Notes: generated from the letters alone by a model not told the origin. 64,000 nt of DNA from an uncultured Roseobacter sp. (GCF_947499265.1 NZ_CANMNK010000013.1:1-64000); one strand, 5' to 3'. Shown: positions 18,065 to 27,924, numbered from the stretch's first letter. Numbers and translations are program-made.

Positions 18065-19963
18065 ATGGCCAAGAAATCTGCGAAGTCACAAGAACCGGAA
18101 GACCTCAAGCTGATGCGCGATCTGCGCCGCTTTATCCGGACCCGGGGCACCGCATATCTGAGGGACCCAAATGTCACGTCGATTGGCATCGGGCGCAAGA
18201 ATGGTGACGGGGAGATCAGCGTTGTTTTCACCGTGCGCGAAAAGCTTGGCGTGTCCGCATTGGAGAACCTGGGGTCAAAGGCGCTTCCCGAACGGATCGA
18301 TACAAACGGGCGGTCTGTTCCGACCGACGTCGTGCAGCGCAGCTTCAAACCGGCCTACAGTATCGTCAAGCGTGGCCCTGAATCTGTGCTCAAATCGCGG
18401 CTCGATCCCTTGGTGCCGGGGGCCAGTGTCAGTCATCCCGATGGAACGGCGGGGACGCTGGGGGCGATCGTGTTCGACGCGGCCAGCGGCGCAGCCTGCA
18501 TCCTGTCAAACTGGCATGTTTTGCATGGTGAGACCGGCCAGATCGGCGACAAGATAGTTCAACCCGGCCCCTTCGATGACAACAACACCGAAGGCAACAC
18601 CTGCGGCACGCTGTTGCGCAGCCATTTGGGGGTCGCCGGGGATTGCGCGCTTGCCCGGATCGCAGAGCGCGACTTTGAACGCACGGTCTACGGTCTTGAT
18701 ACCGTCCTTACACAAATGGCCGATGTCGATCTGGGCGATACCGTTGTAAAGACGGGACGCACCACCGAGACGACATATGGCATCGTTCGGCGGACGGATG
18801 TGATCGTTCAGATTGATTTCGGAGATGCCGTTGGCGCTCAGAATATTGGCTGTTTTGAGATCGGACCGAACCCCGATCTTCCCGCCGCTGACGGTGAAAT
18901 AAGCATGGGCGGAGATTCCGGCGCAGTCTGGATCATCTCTGAAGAGGAAAAAGCGACGGATATCTTCGCGGGGTTGCATTTCGCCGGAGAGGGCGACGCC
19001 AGTCCCGATGAGCATGCGCTGGCCTGCTATCCGGCCTCGGTTCAGAGCAAGCTTGGCTTCACGCTGGTCCCAGCGAACGCGCAATCGTCAAAGGATCACG
19101 CGCTGCCTCAGGAGGACACCCTCGGCTACGACGCGGACTTTCTGGGGCTTCCCGCGCCGATGCCGGAACTGTCGCTTGCGCTGAAACGCGATGCCGTGAA
19201 TTTCGGAAAAGGACAGACGATCCCCTACATGCATTTTTCGGTCTGCCTGAGTGCCGCCCGCCGACTGGCACGGTTTGTTGCCTGGAACACCGATGGCGCG
19301 CGGAAAGTGCAACTTGGGCGCCATGGTTTTCGGCTGGATGATCGTATTGAAGCGAAATACCAGCTCGATGACACACTTTATGCGGACAACAAACTTGATC
19401 GCGGGCACATCGCACGCCGCGCCGATCTGGCCTGGGGAGAGATCGAAGACGCGAAGCGGGCCAATCGGGAATCCTTTTGTTTCACGAACATCGCGCCACA
19501 GCACGAGAGCTTTAACCAATCCGGACGGGGCGGCATTTGGGGACGCCTTGAAGATCTGATACTGGAAGAAGCCGATGTTCAGGACATCCGCATTTCTGTT
19601 CTGGCGGGACCCTTGTTCGATGATGACGATCCCAGCTACCGCAATGCCCTGATCCCCCGCAGCTTCTGGAAGCTGATCGCCTACCGCGGCACGGATGAGG
19701 CTCTTCGGTCAGCGTGCTTTATCCTGTCGCAAAGCGATTTATTGAACGACATCGAAAGCCTCGATTTTGACCCATTTCGGCTCTTTCAGGTTTCTGTTTC
19801 AGAACTCGCTCAACAAACTGGGCTGGGGTTCGATGCCTATCAGAATGCAGATATCACGCGTCACCCCGAACGACTGAGTGACGCCAGCGCCGAAACCCTA
19901 AGTGATATCAAAATTGGTGTCGCGATGCGGGAAATCAGGCATCAGAAAGATCTGGCATTTTAG
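18065..19963 (+). CDS. Trypsin-like protease fused to DNA/RNA non-specific endonuclease
   Basis: The start at 18065 has GGAGG 7-11 bases upstream. 632 residues without a signal peptide. The first half is a chymotrypsin-fold protease with the triad His151 (SNWHVL), Asp193 (AGDCALA) and Ser285 (GGDSGAV). The second half is a NUC-type nuclease with DRGH (445-448), TNIAPQ (474-479), the probable Mg ligand Asn484 (FNQ) and Glu496 (RLE); four residues are inserted in the usual NQGxW segment. All key residues are present. The architecture suggests a nuclease released or activated by proteolysis, as in conflict or defence effectors, but this is inference. It follows the synthase-like gene by 40 bases. 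Confidence 0.88.
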   Translation: MAKKSAKSQEPEDLKLMRDLRRFIRTRGTAYLRDPNVTSIGIGRKNGDGEISVVFTVREKLGVSALENLGSKALPERIDTNGRSVPTDVVQRSFKPAYSIVKRGPESVLKSRLDPLVPGASVSHPDGTAGTLGAIVFDAASGAACILSNWHVLHGETGQIGDKIVQPGPFDDNNTEGNTCGTLLRSHLGVAGDCALARIAERDFERTVYGLDTVLTQMADVDLGDTVVKTGRTTETTYGIVRRTDVIVQIDFGDAVGAQNIGCFEIGPNPDLPAADGEISMGGDSGAVWIISEEEKATDIFAGLHFAGEGDASPDEHALACYPASVQSKLGFTLVPANAQSSKDHALPQEDTLGYDADFLGLPAPMPELSLALKRDAVNFGKGQTIPYMHFSVCLSAARRLARFVAWNTDGARKVQLGRHGFRLDDRIEAKYQLDDTLYADNKLDRGHIARRADLAWGEIEDAKRANRESFCFTNIAPQHESFNQSGRGGIWGRLEDLILEEADVQDIRISVLAGPLFDDDDPSYRNALIPRSFWKLIAYRGTDEALRSACFILSQSDLLNDIESLDFDPFRLFQVSVSELAQQTGLGFDAYQNADITRHPERLSDASAETLSDIKIGVAMREIRHQKDLAF

Positions 19964-20264
19964 GTGTTTGTTCAGCAATTCGGTACCGGAACGCCGCGAG
20001 ATAGCCTGTCCTCGGCCACCGGACGGCTGCTGCTACGCATCATAGCAAAATGACATCTTTTCCCAGCACCACTACGCTTTGCGATCTGATCGTGGTTAGT
20101 GGGTAGTCCGGAAATGTGGAGTTTTACCTCAGACTGATCGAGCCAGAACCAGGGCTTCAACGCCTGTTGATTCAATTTTCCAGCAAGCACAGCAGCCGCG
20201 GATTAGGCCTGATCAATTATACTACGGACACTTGCAACCAGATGCACCCGCAGGTCCATGACGC
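19964..20264. other. Intergenic, no feature seen
   Basis: 301 bases between convergent genes. No hairpin with a T-run and no recognisable coding remnant. Confidence 0.4.
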
Positions 20265-21251
20265 TCATTTACCCATGATCCTCTTGCGGCGTTCCTGCAT
20301 TTTCTCATTGGCCTGGATCGTGCCGTCATGGAACGACCCGAACCACTTGTCCCAAGGGATCTCAAGGCTGCCATAGTTACATTCGAAATAGCGATGATGC
20401 ATTTGGTGATGGAAGGTGCCAAGCGCGAGGCGGTTTTTGTCGTTCACCAGCAAACCCTGAAAGCCCGTATGGGTCGTGATGGCCGTCAGGAAGTAATACT
20501 GCAGATGGAAGATGATATGCAGCGGGTGAGCCCCGATCAATAGATGGATGAATACCGAACCGAGAAAAATCATCTGCTCAATCGGGTGTTGTGACATCCC
20601 CGACCATGGTCCCACGTTGATGTTGCGGTGATGCAGATAGTGAACGTGTTTATACAGGAACGGAATGTGGATCGCGCGGTGAATGATGTAGAAGTAAAAG
20701 CTTTCCCACACCGGTATAAAGAAAAAAATTGCCACAAACCAAAAGGGATTGGCGTCCCAGCTGATCATCGAGATATGCCCATTGGCGAGGGCCCAGAACA
20801 AGACGGACTCATAGACAGTCCAGACAATCACCCCGGTGCCAAGCGTCCAGAACATGTTGTCCCGCACCTGCCCCCCCAGCGTAAATTGCCGCCCACTCAC
20901 CATAAGCGGCCGGGGGTCATACTTCAGCTGTTTGCCTTGCGCGGAGTATGTGTAGAACCAAAGATGCAATGATCCCGCGACCAGAAGCGTCAGCAGAAAG
21001 TTCCGCACGTAAATCTGTGTAATCCAGCCAATTTCGAACGTTTTGGTGGTTTCGAGTGACGGCTGGAACCACAAGTAACAGGCAACGGCAATCCCGACGA
21101 TAATCAACCGCTCAGAGATCAAAAACCAGGAATTCCAGAACCAAGTTGCGATTTCGACCGGCTTGGGCGGCCAGACAAACACGGGCGAGACCTTGAGCGG
21201 TAATTCGGGCAGATGGTTCCACCCTTTCAACTGTTCCTCGGACATTCGCAT
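20265..21251 (-). CDS. Sterol desaturase / fatty acid hydroxylase family membrane protein
   Basis: The start is placed at 21251 (MRMSEEQL) rather than the longer frame from 21326, which would leave only 18 bases to the divergent LysR gene; 21245 is also possible. 328 residues with four to five membrane segments. The di-iron histidine clusters are HRAIH, HVHYLHH and HHQMHH, in the order HxxxH, HxxHH, HxxHH of the fatty-acid hydroxylase superfamily. These are non-heme iron enzymes that hydroxylate or desaturate lipids in the membrane. The divergent LysR gene is its likely regulator. Confidence 0.88.
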   Translation of the reverse strand: MRMSEEQLKGWNHLPELPLKVSPVFVWPPKPVEIATWFWNSWFLISERLIIVGIAVACYLWFQPSLETTKTFEIGWITQIYVRNFLLTLLVAGSLHLWFYTYSAQGKQLKYDPRPLMVSGRQFTLGGQVRDNMFWTLGTGVIVWTVYESVLFWALANGHISMISWDANPFWFVAIFFFIPVWESFYFYIIHRAIHIPFLYKHVHYLHHRNINVGPWSGMSQHPIEQMIFLGSVFIHLLIGAHPLHIIFHLQYYFLTAITTHTGFQGLLVNDKNRLALGTFHHQMHHRYFECNYGSLEIPWDKWFGSFHDGTIQANEKMQERRKRIMGK

Positions 21252-21344
21252 CTCGCTTTGATTTACAGGGCAAAGATTGACGGATTTCAGTTCATGCGGC
21301 AAACAGAATGAAATGATGAATAACATCTGATTTTCAGAGGTATT

Positions 21345-22268
21345 ATGACGGTTTCCCTACGTAGCATGCGATATTTCAACGCTGTCGTGGCACATGGCAG
21401 CATTGCGCAGGCGGCGGCTGAGTTGAACATTGCGGCTTCTGCAGTTTCGGCTGCCGTTGATCAGATTGAGGAGCAGTTCCAACTCAAGCTGCTCAACCGG
21501 TTCCGCTCTCGCGGGATTACGGTAACGGCAAGCGGCAAAGTGATGGAACGTAAGTTCGCCCGCCTTCTTGAAGAATATGACGCAGTTTTGACCGAAGGAT
21601 CAGAATTGAAAAATGCCCTGAAGGGAGATCTTCGGATCGGGTATTACGCACCCGTTGCGCCCGCATTTTTGCCAGAAATCCTGCTGTCCCTTACGCAGTC
21701 GCATTTTCAGACAACCATTCATTTGGAAGAATGTGACAATAACCGTGCACAGGAAGGCCAATTGGCGGGCGAATACGACGCAATCCTGTTTGTCTCAGAC
21801 GGCGCATTGCCGCAAATCGAGTATGATGTATTGATCGAAGCACCTGCATATTGCCTCGTGCCAGCAGACCATCCACTTTCCCAAAAGATATCGGTAAGCC
21901 TGAGAGAGCTGGCAAAGTCGAACTTGATCGTTCTCAATCGCCCGTTCGCTGTGGACTATTATCGACAGCTCTTTGGCGTAGCTGAAAATGCGCCGGAAAC
22001 GATTGCATACGCAAACTCAACAGAAATGGTGCGCAGTTTGGTTGGCGCGGGCCATGGCGTGGCCGTGCTAAACATGTTGCCCTCAACAGATGTGAGCTAT
22101 GCAGGTGACCAGCTTGTTGCACGACCGATCACCGACCCGCTGCCACCCCTCACTCTCTCATTGGGCTACGACAAATCCAACCCACGTCGGATCGTCGAGC
22201 AATTTGTGGAAAGCTGCAAAAGTTACTTTCTCAATGCTGACGGCCGTAGACATATTGTTGCTACCTAG
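21345..22268 (+). CDS. LysR-family transcriptional regulator
   Basis: 307 residues. The N-terminal helix-turn-helix reads SLRSMRYFNAVVAHGSIAQAAAELN then ASAVSAAVDQIEEQFQLKLL, followed by the LTTR effector domain (LRIGYYAPVAPAFLPEILL, VLIEAPAYCLVPADHPLS). It is divergent from the hydroxylase gene with about 93 bases between starts, the standard layout for a LysR protein and its target. The effector is not identifiable. Confidence 0.9.
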   Translation: MTVSLRSMRYFNAVVAHGSIAQAAAELNIAASAVSAAVDQIEEQFQLKLLNRFRSRGITVTASGKVMERKFARLLEEYDAVLTEGSELKNALKGDLRIGYYAPVAPAFLPEILLSLTQSHFQTTIHLEECDNNRAQEGQLAGEYDAILFVSDGALPQIEYDVLIEAPAYCLVPADHPLSQKISVSLRELAKSNLIVLNRPFAVDYYRQLFGVAENAPETIAYANSTEMVRSLVGAGHGVAVLNMLPSTDVSYAGDQLVARPITDPLPPLTLSLGYDKSNPRRIVEQFVESCKSYFLNADGRRHIVAT

Positions 22269-22381
22269 CCGACCGATTAGACTTCGATCAAAATCTGACC
22301 ATGCACTTCAATCGCTTCAATGCGCATATCGTGGAAAGCGCGGCGTCACAAAGCGCACCGCGCTTTCAGCCCGTCAAAGCA

Positions 22382-23083
22382 TCACTTTTGTGTCGCGACA
22401 GCAAAGAATGGGGTTCTGTCTGCTTCCAACAGCACCCAGCATCCACGCAATGCGAATACCGTCCAAAAGAAGATGCCGAAAAGCTTCCCCGAGCCATCCA
22501 TCATCGGCACATGGAATTGCGTGCCTTCGAGCATATCGCCGACGATGCTGCAGGCAAATCCCAACCCCGACAGAATAAGCAGACCAGCGCCGATGAATGA
22601 AATAACAGCGCGAAAAGTTCCGACCCAAAGGCCAACGAGGCAGATGTAAACAGCAAAGATAACGACCTCATCTATCCCGAAACGAGGGTAGACCATCTCA
22701 TGCATCAACAAGAGATCATCGGCCACCAAAATGCCGGTGATCACACTCTGAGACAGCAGGAACAGACCAAGCCTAATTGCGCGCTTGTGAAACATAACGA
22801 GAGAAATAAAACCCGTGACGGCCCAGGCGGCGCACCAAATGACGATCCCTAGGTTTGATACGATGCCCAGGTAGGGCGGGAATTGTCCGGTTCTCATTCT
22901 TCTAACGGCTGAGTAGGTGTCGCGGAATGCTTGGCCGCGCATCTCAACCGATTGGTTGGCGAGAATGATGATCACGAAAAGCGGCACGACGGCGGCCAGC
23001 ACGAACAGCCACAGAGGTGTGACATGGGCTTTCTCAGATGATGATTGAAGGTGTTGTGAAACCACTCGGAATTCGTTCTCCAT
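22382..23083 (-). CDS. Multi-pass membrane protein, hypothetical
   Basis: 233 residues with about six hydrophobic segments (LWLFVLAAVVPLFVIIIL, LGIVIWCAAWAVTGFISLV, LGLFLLSQSVITGILVAD, VVIFAVYICLVGLWVGTF, VISFIGAGLLILSGLGFA, LFGIFFWTVFALRGCWVLL). Acidic and histidine residues sit in a membrane-proximal loop (ADDLLLMHEMVYPRFGIDE). No family recognised. It is convergent with the LysR gene and has no operon partner. Confidence 0.65.
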   Translation of the reverse strand: MENEFRVVSQHLQSSSEKAHVTPLWLFVLAAVVPLFVIIILANQSVEMRGQAFRDTYSAVRRMRTGQFPPYLGIVSNLGIVIWCAAWAVTGFISLVMFHKRAIRLGLFLLSQSVITGILVADDLLLMHEMVYPRFGIDEVVIFAVYICLVGLWVGTFRAVISFIGAGLLILSGLGFACSIVGDMLEGTQFHVPMMDGSGKLFGIFFWTVFALRGCWVLLEADRTPFFAVATQK

Positions 23084-23232
23084 TGCCTAGGGTGATGAGG
23101 AAAAAATAATTTACTTCAAGCAGTTAAGTAAGTCAAACAATGCTCACCGAAACGGGTGAGCGTGCCCGTATGCCACCTCTGATTTCCGGAACGCTTCGGG
23201 CTCAAGGCGACAGTCCAATGGAGCCACTCAAA

Positions 23233-23600
23233 TTAGCTCGATAGCGATCTCTTTTTGTGGGTCACTTTACATTTCTTGGGATTTATCTGCCGGGCTTCAA
23301 CTGACATCCTCATGCTCGAACAACCATCTTGTTCCTTGGCAAACACAAAGTCATCTTGCTGGAAATTTGCCATATCGGCAGTATTAGGGCCATGGATAAC
23401 TAGCGAATTGTCACCGCATGACACAGTCAAGTCGCCCTACAAGCCTTGCTCGCTCAACCGTTCATAGGTGTTAATTCCCAAAGCGACAGGTCAAGTGTGT
23501 CAATCCCGGGCTCAAAATCAAAGGTTTGATCAAACACACCGCCGTCATCAATTGACCCGGAAAGGAACAGGGTCTGAACCACCCCAGAGCTACTGAACCG
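23233..23600 (-). pseudogene. C-terminal remnant of an RTX/serralysin-type secreted protein
   Basis: The leftward strand reads SIDDGGVFDQTFDFEPG continuing IDTLDLSLWELTPMNG to a stop near 23466; after a frame change and another stop it resumes NSLVIHGPNTADMANFQQDD with FVFA. Known family: D-F-x-P-G-x-D-T-I/L-D-L-S and a final ADLxxxDFxF are typical of the end of RTX proteins secreted by type I systems. The stop codons and frameshift, and the absence of any calcium-binding nonapeptide repeats upstream, show that only a decayed tail remains. Confidence 0.5.
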
Positions 23601-23621
23601 CCGTAAATCAGTGCGCGCGCA

Positions 23622-24383
23622 TCACAGCTGCACGCCTTTGGTCAGCGCGCCGTCGATCACGAGGTTCGTTCCGGTCGTAAAGCTTGAACAAGGGGCCGAG
23701 AGAAAGGCGACGCCGGCGGCGATCTCCTCCGGCGTGCCCATGCGGCCGGTGGGGTTCAGTGACATGGCCTCGGCGAATAGCTCCGGATTACCCTCTTCGA
23801 TCTGCGCCCAGATACCGCCGGGAAAATAGGTGTTGCCGGGGGAGACGGTATTGGCCCGAATGCCATGCCCCGCCAGCTTGTAGGCCAGCCCTTGCGCATA
23901 ATGCACCAACGCGCCCTTGAACGCGCCGTAGGCCGGACCGGTGAAATCGATCTCGCGGCCAGAGACGGAGGAGATCAGCGTAATCGCCGCATGATCGGAT
24001 TTTTCCAGCCAGGGCATCGCGGCATTCACCAGCCGCACCGAATGCATCATGTCCGTCTCGAAGCCCGCTTGCCACGCGGCCTCGTCATCAGCCACCGCCA
24101 GGGCGGAGACATTTGCGATCACGATATCGATCCCACCCAGGGCGTCGGCGCTTTCGGACACCCAGGCTTCCAACGCGCCCTTGTCGGCCACATCCACCGC
24201 CGCACCAAAACAGGTGGTGCCATGAGCCTTCAACCCTGCCACCACGGCGTCAACCTCCTCTGCCTTGCGCGCGCAGATCGCCACATTGGCGCCCTCGCGC
24301 GCCATCAAATCGGCACAGCGCTGCCCGATCCCCTTGCTGCCACCGGTGATGAGGACATTCAGTCCCTTCAATCCCAAATCCAT
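23622..24383 (-). CDS. Short-chain dehydrogenase/reductase
   Basis: 253 residues, classical SDR length. NAD(P)-binding TGGSKGIG (13-20), catalytic Ser near 138-139 (LISSVSG), Tyr152 and Lys156 (YGAFK). The C-terminal PTGRMGTPEEIAAGVAFL and GTNLVIDGALTKG match classical SDRs. It is the last gene of the leftward amide-utilisation block, 13 bases after the formamidase-like gene, so it may act on an aldehyde, alcohol or hydroxy acid produced from the amide acyl group. The substrate is not predictable. Confidence 0.9.
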   Translation of the reverse strand: MDLGLKGLNVLITGGSKGIGQRCADLMAREGANVAICARKAEEVDAVVAGLKAHGTTCFGAAVDVADKGALEAWVSESADALGGIDIVIANVSALAVADDEAAWQAGFETDMMHSVRLVNAAMPWLEKSDHAAITLISSVSGREIDFTGPAYGAFKGALVHYAQGLAYKLAGHGIRANTVSPGNTYFPGGIWAQIEEGNPELFAEAMSLNPTGRMGTPEEIAAGVAFLSAPCSSFTTGTNLVIDGALTKGVQL

Positions 24384-24396
24384 GATTTTTCCTCAT

Positions 24397-25383
24397 TCAA
24401 ACCAGATAGCGTTTCAGAATGGAGGCCCCGACCGAGTATTTCGGATCAACCATATTGCCCAACCGGACCTTGCCGCACATGGTCAGCAGCATATAGGCCT
24501 CCTCCTCCGATTGGCCGGTTTCAGCCGCGACCCAGCGGACCAGCTCGCGATACGCGATGCGCGCGGCGTCCTCCAGTGGGCGGGCACTGCCGATGAACAT
24601 CATCGCCTCTTCCGTCTCCAACTGCGGCCAGGCATTGCCATGGCCTTTGATCAGGTCGATCTGCAGCACAACCGTTGCGGGGATTTCCAGCGCGACACCG
24701 CAAAGCTCTCCATCGCCTTGAATGGCGTGGCAGTCGCCCACGTATAGATAGCCGCCAGGCGTGTTCACCGGCAGGTAGATGATCGCGCCCGGTGCGACAT
24801 CCGGCAGGTCCATGTTGCCGCCGTAGTAGTCGGGCTGCAGCGAGGAGATCGCCTCGATCTCAGGTGCCGTGCCGATGGTGCCGATAAAGGGTTCATAGGG
24901 CAACGTCAGCGTATCAGACCAATGCACGCCCGCCTCATCAACCACCACTTTCTTGACGATTTCGGGCAAGGGCGCGTTCAACATCGCGGTCTGACCGGTT
25001 GAGACAAGACCGCCAAATTCCGGGATCAGACAGGTGGTGCCGACAGGCTGCGGCCCCCGCGGGCTGACAGAAATGATCCGTACCGCGAGCGCGTCACCCT
25101 TTTCCGCCCCGCGCACGTGGATCGGGCCTGATTGCGGATTGAGAAACGGGAATTGCAGGATTTCTGACGGTTTGTCCGCCGCGCTGAGGATCTTGCCCTC
25201 AAAGGCGTCGTGGGTCTCCACCGTGACAACCGCACCGGGATCAACCTCCAGCACGGGATCGGCGTAGGGTCCGTAAACATAGTGAAACGTCTTCTGATCC
25301 TCGATGGTTAAGCTGTGTGCCGCCCCTGCGACACCAGCCGCCACGCCCTTTTTGCCCATGAGTGAGTGATCGAGCCAGTCCAT
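24397..25383 (-). CDS. Acetamidase/formamidase family (FmdA/AmdA-like)
   Basis: 328 residues. Family landmarks: HYVYGPYADPVLEVDPG, VETHDAFEGKI, GPIHVRGAEKGDALAVRI, the mid-section VAPGAIIYLPVNTPGGYLYV with GDCHAIQGDGELCGVALE, and a C-terminal TMCGKVRLGNMVDP. Known role: these zinc-type amidohydrolases hydrolyse formamide or acetamide to ammonia and the acid. The metal-binding His and Asp (GDCHAxxGDGE) are present. It sits in the amide operon with two amidase-signature enzymes, so it likely covers the smallest amides. Confidence 0.9.
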   Translation of the reverse strand: MDWLDHSLMGKKGVAAGVAGAAHSLTIEDQKTFHYVYGPYADPVLEVDPGAVVTVETHDAFEGKILSAADKPSEILQFPFLNPQSGPIHVRGAEKGDALAVRIISVSPRGPQPVGTTCLIPEFGGLVSTGQTAMLNAPLPEIVKKVVVDEAGVHWSDTLTLPYEPFIGTIGTAPEIEAISSLQPDYYGGNMDLPDVAPGAIIYLPVNTPGGYLYVGDCHAIQGDGELCGVALEIPATVVLQIDLIKGHGNAWPQLETEEAMMFIGSARPLEDAARIAYRELVRWVAAETGQSEEEAYMLLTMCGKVRLGNMVDPKYSVGASILKRYLV

Positions 25384-25479
25384 ATGTCAGCCTCCCTTGA
25401 TTGATCGTTGTGCCGTCGTCCATTTCATCTGCTGCGAAGAAGGCCTCCCCATGATCGCAGCGCAATCGGGTGCCCGCAT

Positions 25480-25944
25480 TCACGCCACCTCCACGGGAAA
25501 ACGCTCACCCGCTACCGGTGCGCGCCCGGGCAGCCATGTCTCATGAATATGCGACCAAGCGACGCCAAGCGGTGCATTTTCATCGGCAGTGTAGAGCGCG
25601 GTGGAAAGCCTGGCCGAGCTTTCATCGCCCAGATCATGCCTCTCCTCGTAACTCACCAGTGCATGGTCGCCCCATTGGCGCAGCACCAGCGCATTTTCGA
25701 CGCGGATCACAAAGGCATTGCCCTGCGCAGCAAGTACGCCATGTATGGCCTCGAACTCCGTGAGCAATTCGGCGCGTTCCGTAATCGTCCCGAGCGGGCT
25801 GACCACCCGGCACGGATCGGCCAGCGCGTCGGCAAAGGGCGCGAAACCTTCAGCGGTGCGTGGCAGCGTGCCGCGCAGCCAGTCTTGCAACACAACATGA
25901 AGCCGGTGCGCCTCTTGCACGCAACGCTCGGCAAAATCATCCAC
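25480..25944 (-). CDS. SnoaL/NTF2-like small protein
   Basis: 154 residues with the cone-fold pattern (LPRTAEGFAPFADALAD, CRVVSPLGTITERAELLTEF, a strand-rich middle, VAWSHIHETWLP). No catalytic motif is obvious. The start overlaps the upstream ABM gene by 8 bases, so the pair is translationally coupled. In amide and nitrile operons such proteins may stabilise or assist an enzyme; no function is claimed. Confidence 0.6.
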   Translation of the reverse strand: MDDFAERCVQEAHRLHVVLQDWLRGTLPRTAEGFAPFADALADPCRVVSPLGTITERAELLTEFEAIHGVLAAQGNAFVIRVENALVLRQWGDHALVSYEERHDLGDESSARLSTALYTADENAPLGVAWSHIHETWLPGRAPVAGERFPVEVA

Positions 25945-26236
25945 CGGCGGTGACCTCCTGGCAGGTATGCAGGATCGCCTCGCCCTCGATCAGCACCTCA
26001 GCTTGCGCAAAGAACCGGGCGACAGCGTCTGATGCGTTATGGACATCCTTGGCCGCCTTCGTGGCAAACCGCTCATAGGTCGTGAAAACAGCTGGGTCAT
26101 CAAGGCTTTGCGAGACATGAAACCCGAGCGTCTCAGGCTCATGAGCGGCGACGTGGTCTGCCACCTCCAGAAGTGCGCGGCGCAAGGCGGCTTCCTGACC
26201 TGATTTGGCGCGGATGATGGCCGTGATGGTGATCAT
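25937..26236 (-). CDS. ABM-domain protein (putative quinol monooxygenase-like)
   Basis: The start at 26236 (MITITAIIRAKSGQEAAL) is chosen because it opens the usual first beta strand. 99 residues, one antibiotic-biosynthesis-monooxygenase domain: AKSGQEAALRRALLEVADHV, EPETLGFHVSQSLDDP, VFTTYERFATKAAKDVH. Such small dimers include quinol monooxygenases and proteins of unknown function. It lies between amidase and SnoaL-like genes in the amide block. Confidence 0.75.
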   Translation of the reverse strand: MITITAIIRAKSGQEAALRRALLEVADHVAAHEPETLGFHVSQSLDDPAVFTTYERFATKAAKDVHNASDAVARFFAQAEVLIEGEAILHTCQEVTAGG

Positions 26237-26300
26237 AAGGTCTTCTCTGCAGGTTCTGCCCCGGGCCAATCGCAACGCTGATCGGCCCGGGGCGTTTGCC

Positions 26301-27860
26301 TTATTGTGCGGGCGTCAATTCGGGCGACGCCGAAGCGGGTTTGGCCACCGTCCCCGTCCAGTCCACTGTCGCCTCAAAGGCCGCGGCCGCGGCATAGATC
26401 GTGCTTTCGGTGTAATCCGCACCCGTCAGCATCAGGCCCACTGGCAGACCATCGACCTCACCGCAGGGGATCGACATCGACGGATGTCCCGTCACATCAA
26501 ACTGCGAGGTATTCGCGATCATCTCAAAGGCGCGGGCGATCACTTCGGAGATGGGCGCGCCCGGTTCCGGCAGTTTGGACGCGGTGATCGGCAGGGTTGG
26601 CATCAACAACAGATCGTAGTCGGCAAAGACCGCATCATAAGCCGCTTTGACCTTGCGCGACAGGTTCTGCGCCTTGGCATAGTAGCGCCCGTTGTAATGA
26701 TCGATCCCGTATTGACCGATCAGCATGCAGATCTTCAGGCTCTCGGAGAGGTCATCCGCCTTGCCGCGCCAACCGGCATGGAAGTCCATCAGACCAACGT
26801 CATAGGCGCCTTTCCAATTCATTCCCATGCCGTTGCCCTGCATCATCTGCCACTGCAGCCCTTCGATCGCAATCGGGCCCCAGACGGCAGCGGCCAGCAG
26901 ATGCTCGGGGATCGAGATTTCTTCGACCGTGGCACCCAATCCGCGATAGGTCTCGGCCGCCTCCTTCACCGCATCTGCCACGCCCGGCATCATGTTGCCC
27001 GCGACAAACCCTTCCTTCAACACGCCGATTTTCATGCCCGCCACGCCGCGATCCAGCGCGTCGGTGTAGCTGTCGACCTTCGGCGCGTATTGGCGCGGGT
27101 CCAGCCCGTCCGCGCCCGCCAGCACTTCAAGCATCAGCGCATTGTCAGCAACGGACATGGTCATCGGGCCGGTGTGATCGATCGTACTCTCGATGGGCAT
27201 GACGCCGGTATAGGGTACAAGCCCGTGGGTCGGCTTCATGCCCGCAATCCCGCAGTAGGACGCGGGCATTCGGATGGAGCCGCCCTGATCACCGCCGATG
27301 GCCATATCGACCTCGCCCGCCGCGACTAAGGCCGCGCTGCCCGAGGAGGAACCGCCCGCAGAATACCCCATCTTGCGCGGATTATGCACCATGGAGGGTT
27401 TCGAGGTGTGGCTGCCCCCCGAAAGGCAGAAATATTCGCAAACGGCCTTGCCTTCGATGGTGGCACCTTCGTCCAACATCCGCGTCACAATGGTCGCATC
27501 CGCCACCGGCACGAAGCCTTCGAGTGTCGAGGCGCCGTTCGTCATCGGTACGCCCGCCAGCGCCACATTGTCCTTGAGCGCGACCGTCTTGCCCTTGAGC
27601 TTGCCGTCCGCCGCGCCCTTCACCTCGACCCTGCGGGCCCAGGCGCCGAAGGGGTTTTCGGCGGCGGATGGCGCATAGCCGGAAGTCCGAGGATAGGCCA
27701 CGGGCGGCGTGAAATCAGGCTCGGCATCAACAACATCATAGGCATCCAGGTTGGGCTGCATCAGCGTGTGATACTCCTCCGCCTCGGCCCGCGTCAGGGT
27801 CATCCCCAGCCCCTCCGCTATCTCTAGAACCTTTTCAACTGTGGGTCTCGTGATGGTCAT
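26301..27860 (-). CDS. Amidase-signature enzyme
   Basis: 519 residues. The Ser-cisSer-Lys triad of the family is complete: Lys96 (TVALKDN), the serine-rich [10 protein letters not shown] (169-177) and nucleophile Ser195 ([12 protein letters not shown]). Known role: amide to carboxylic acid plus ammonia. The N-terminal extension of about 80 residues and the segment [20 protein letters not shown] are shared with the second amidase at 32611, so the two are paralogues. It lies between the transporter and accessory genes, suited to hydrolyse imported amides or those made by the nitrile hydratase. Confidence 0.93.
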   Translation of the reverse strand: MTITRPTVEKVLEIAEGLGMTLTRAEAEEYHTLMQPNLDAYDVVDAEPDFTPPVAYPRTSGYAPSAAENPFGAWARRVEVKGAADGKLKGKTVALKDNVALAGVPMTNGASTLEGFVPVADATIVTRMLDEGATIEGKAVCEYFCLSGGSHTSKPSMVHNPRKMGYSAGGSSSGSAALVAAGEVDMAIGGDQGGSIRMPASYCGIAGMKPTHGLVPYTGVMPIESTIDHTGPMTMSVADNALMLEVLAGADGLDPRQYAPKVDSYTDALDRGVAGMKIGVLKEGFVAGNMMPGVADAVKEAAETYRGLGATVEEISIPEHLLAAAVWGPIAIEGLQWQMMQGNGMGMNWKGAYDVGLMDFHAGWRGKADDLSESLKICMLIGQYGIDHYNGRYYAKAQNLSRKVKAAYDAVFADYDLLLMPTLPITASKLPEPGAPISEVIARAFEMIANTSQFDVTGHPSMSIPCGEVDGLPVGLMLTGADYTESTIYAAAAAFEATVDWTGTVAKPASASPELTPAQ

Positions 27861-27924
27861 GGATTGTCTCCTCTGGGTCAGTTTCGGGTCGTCATGGCGG
27901 CTGGTGCACCGCCGGATCAGATGC

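Noticed and set aside
26205-27329. Rightward 374-codon frame
   Set aside because: Antisense to the amidase gene, composition of a shadow frame (His/Arg-rich).
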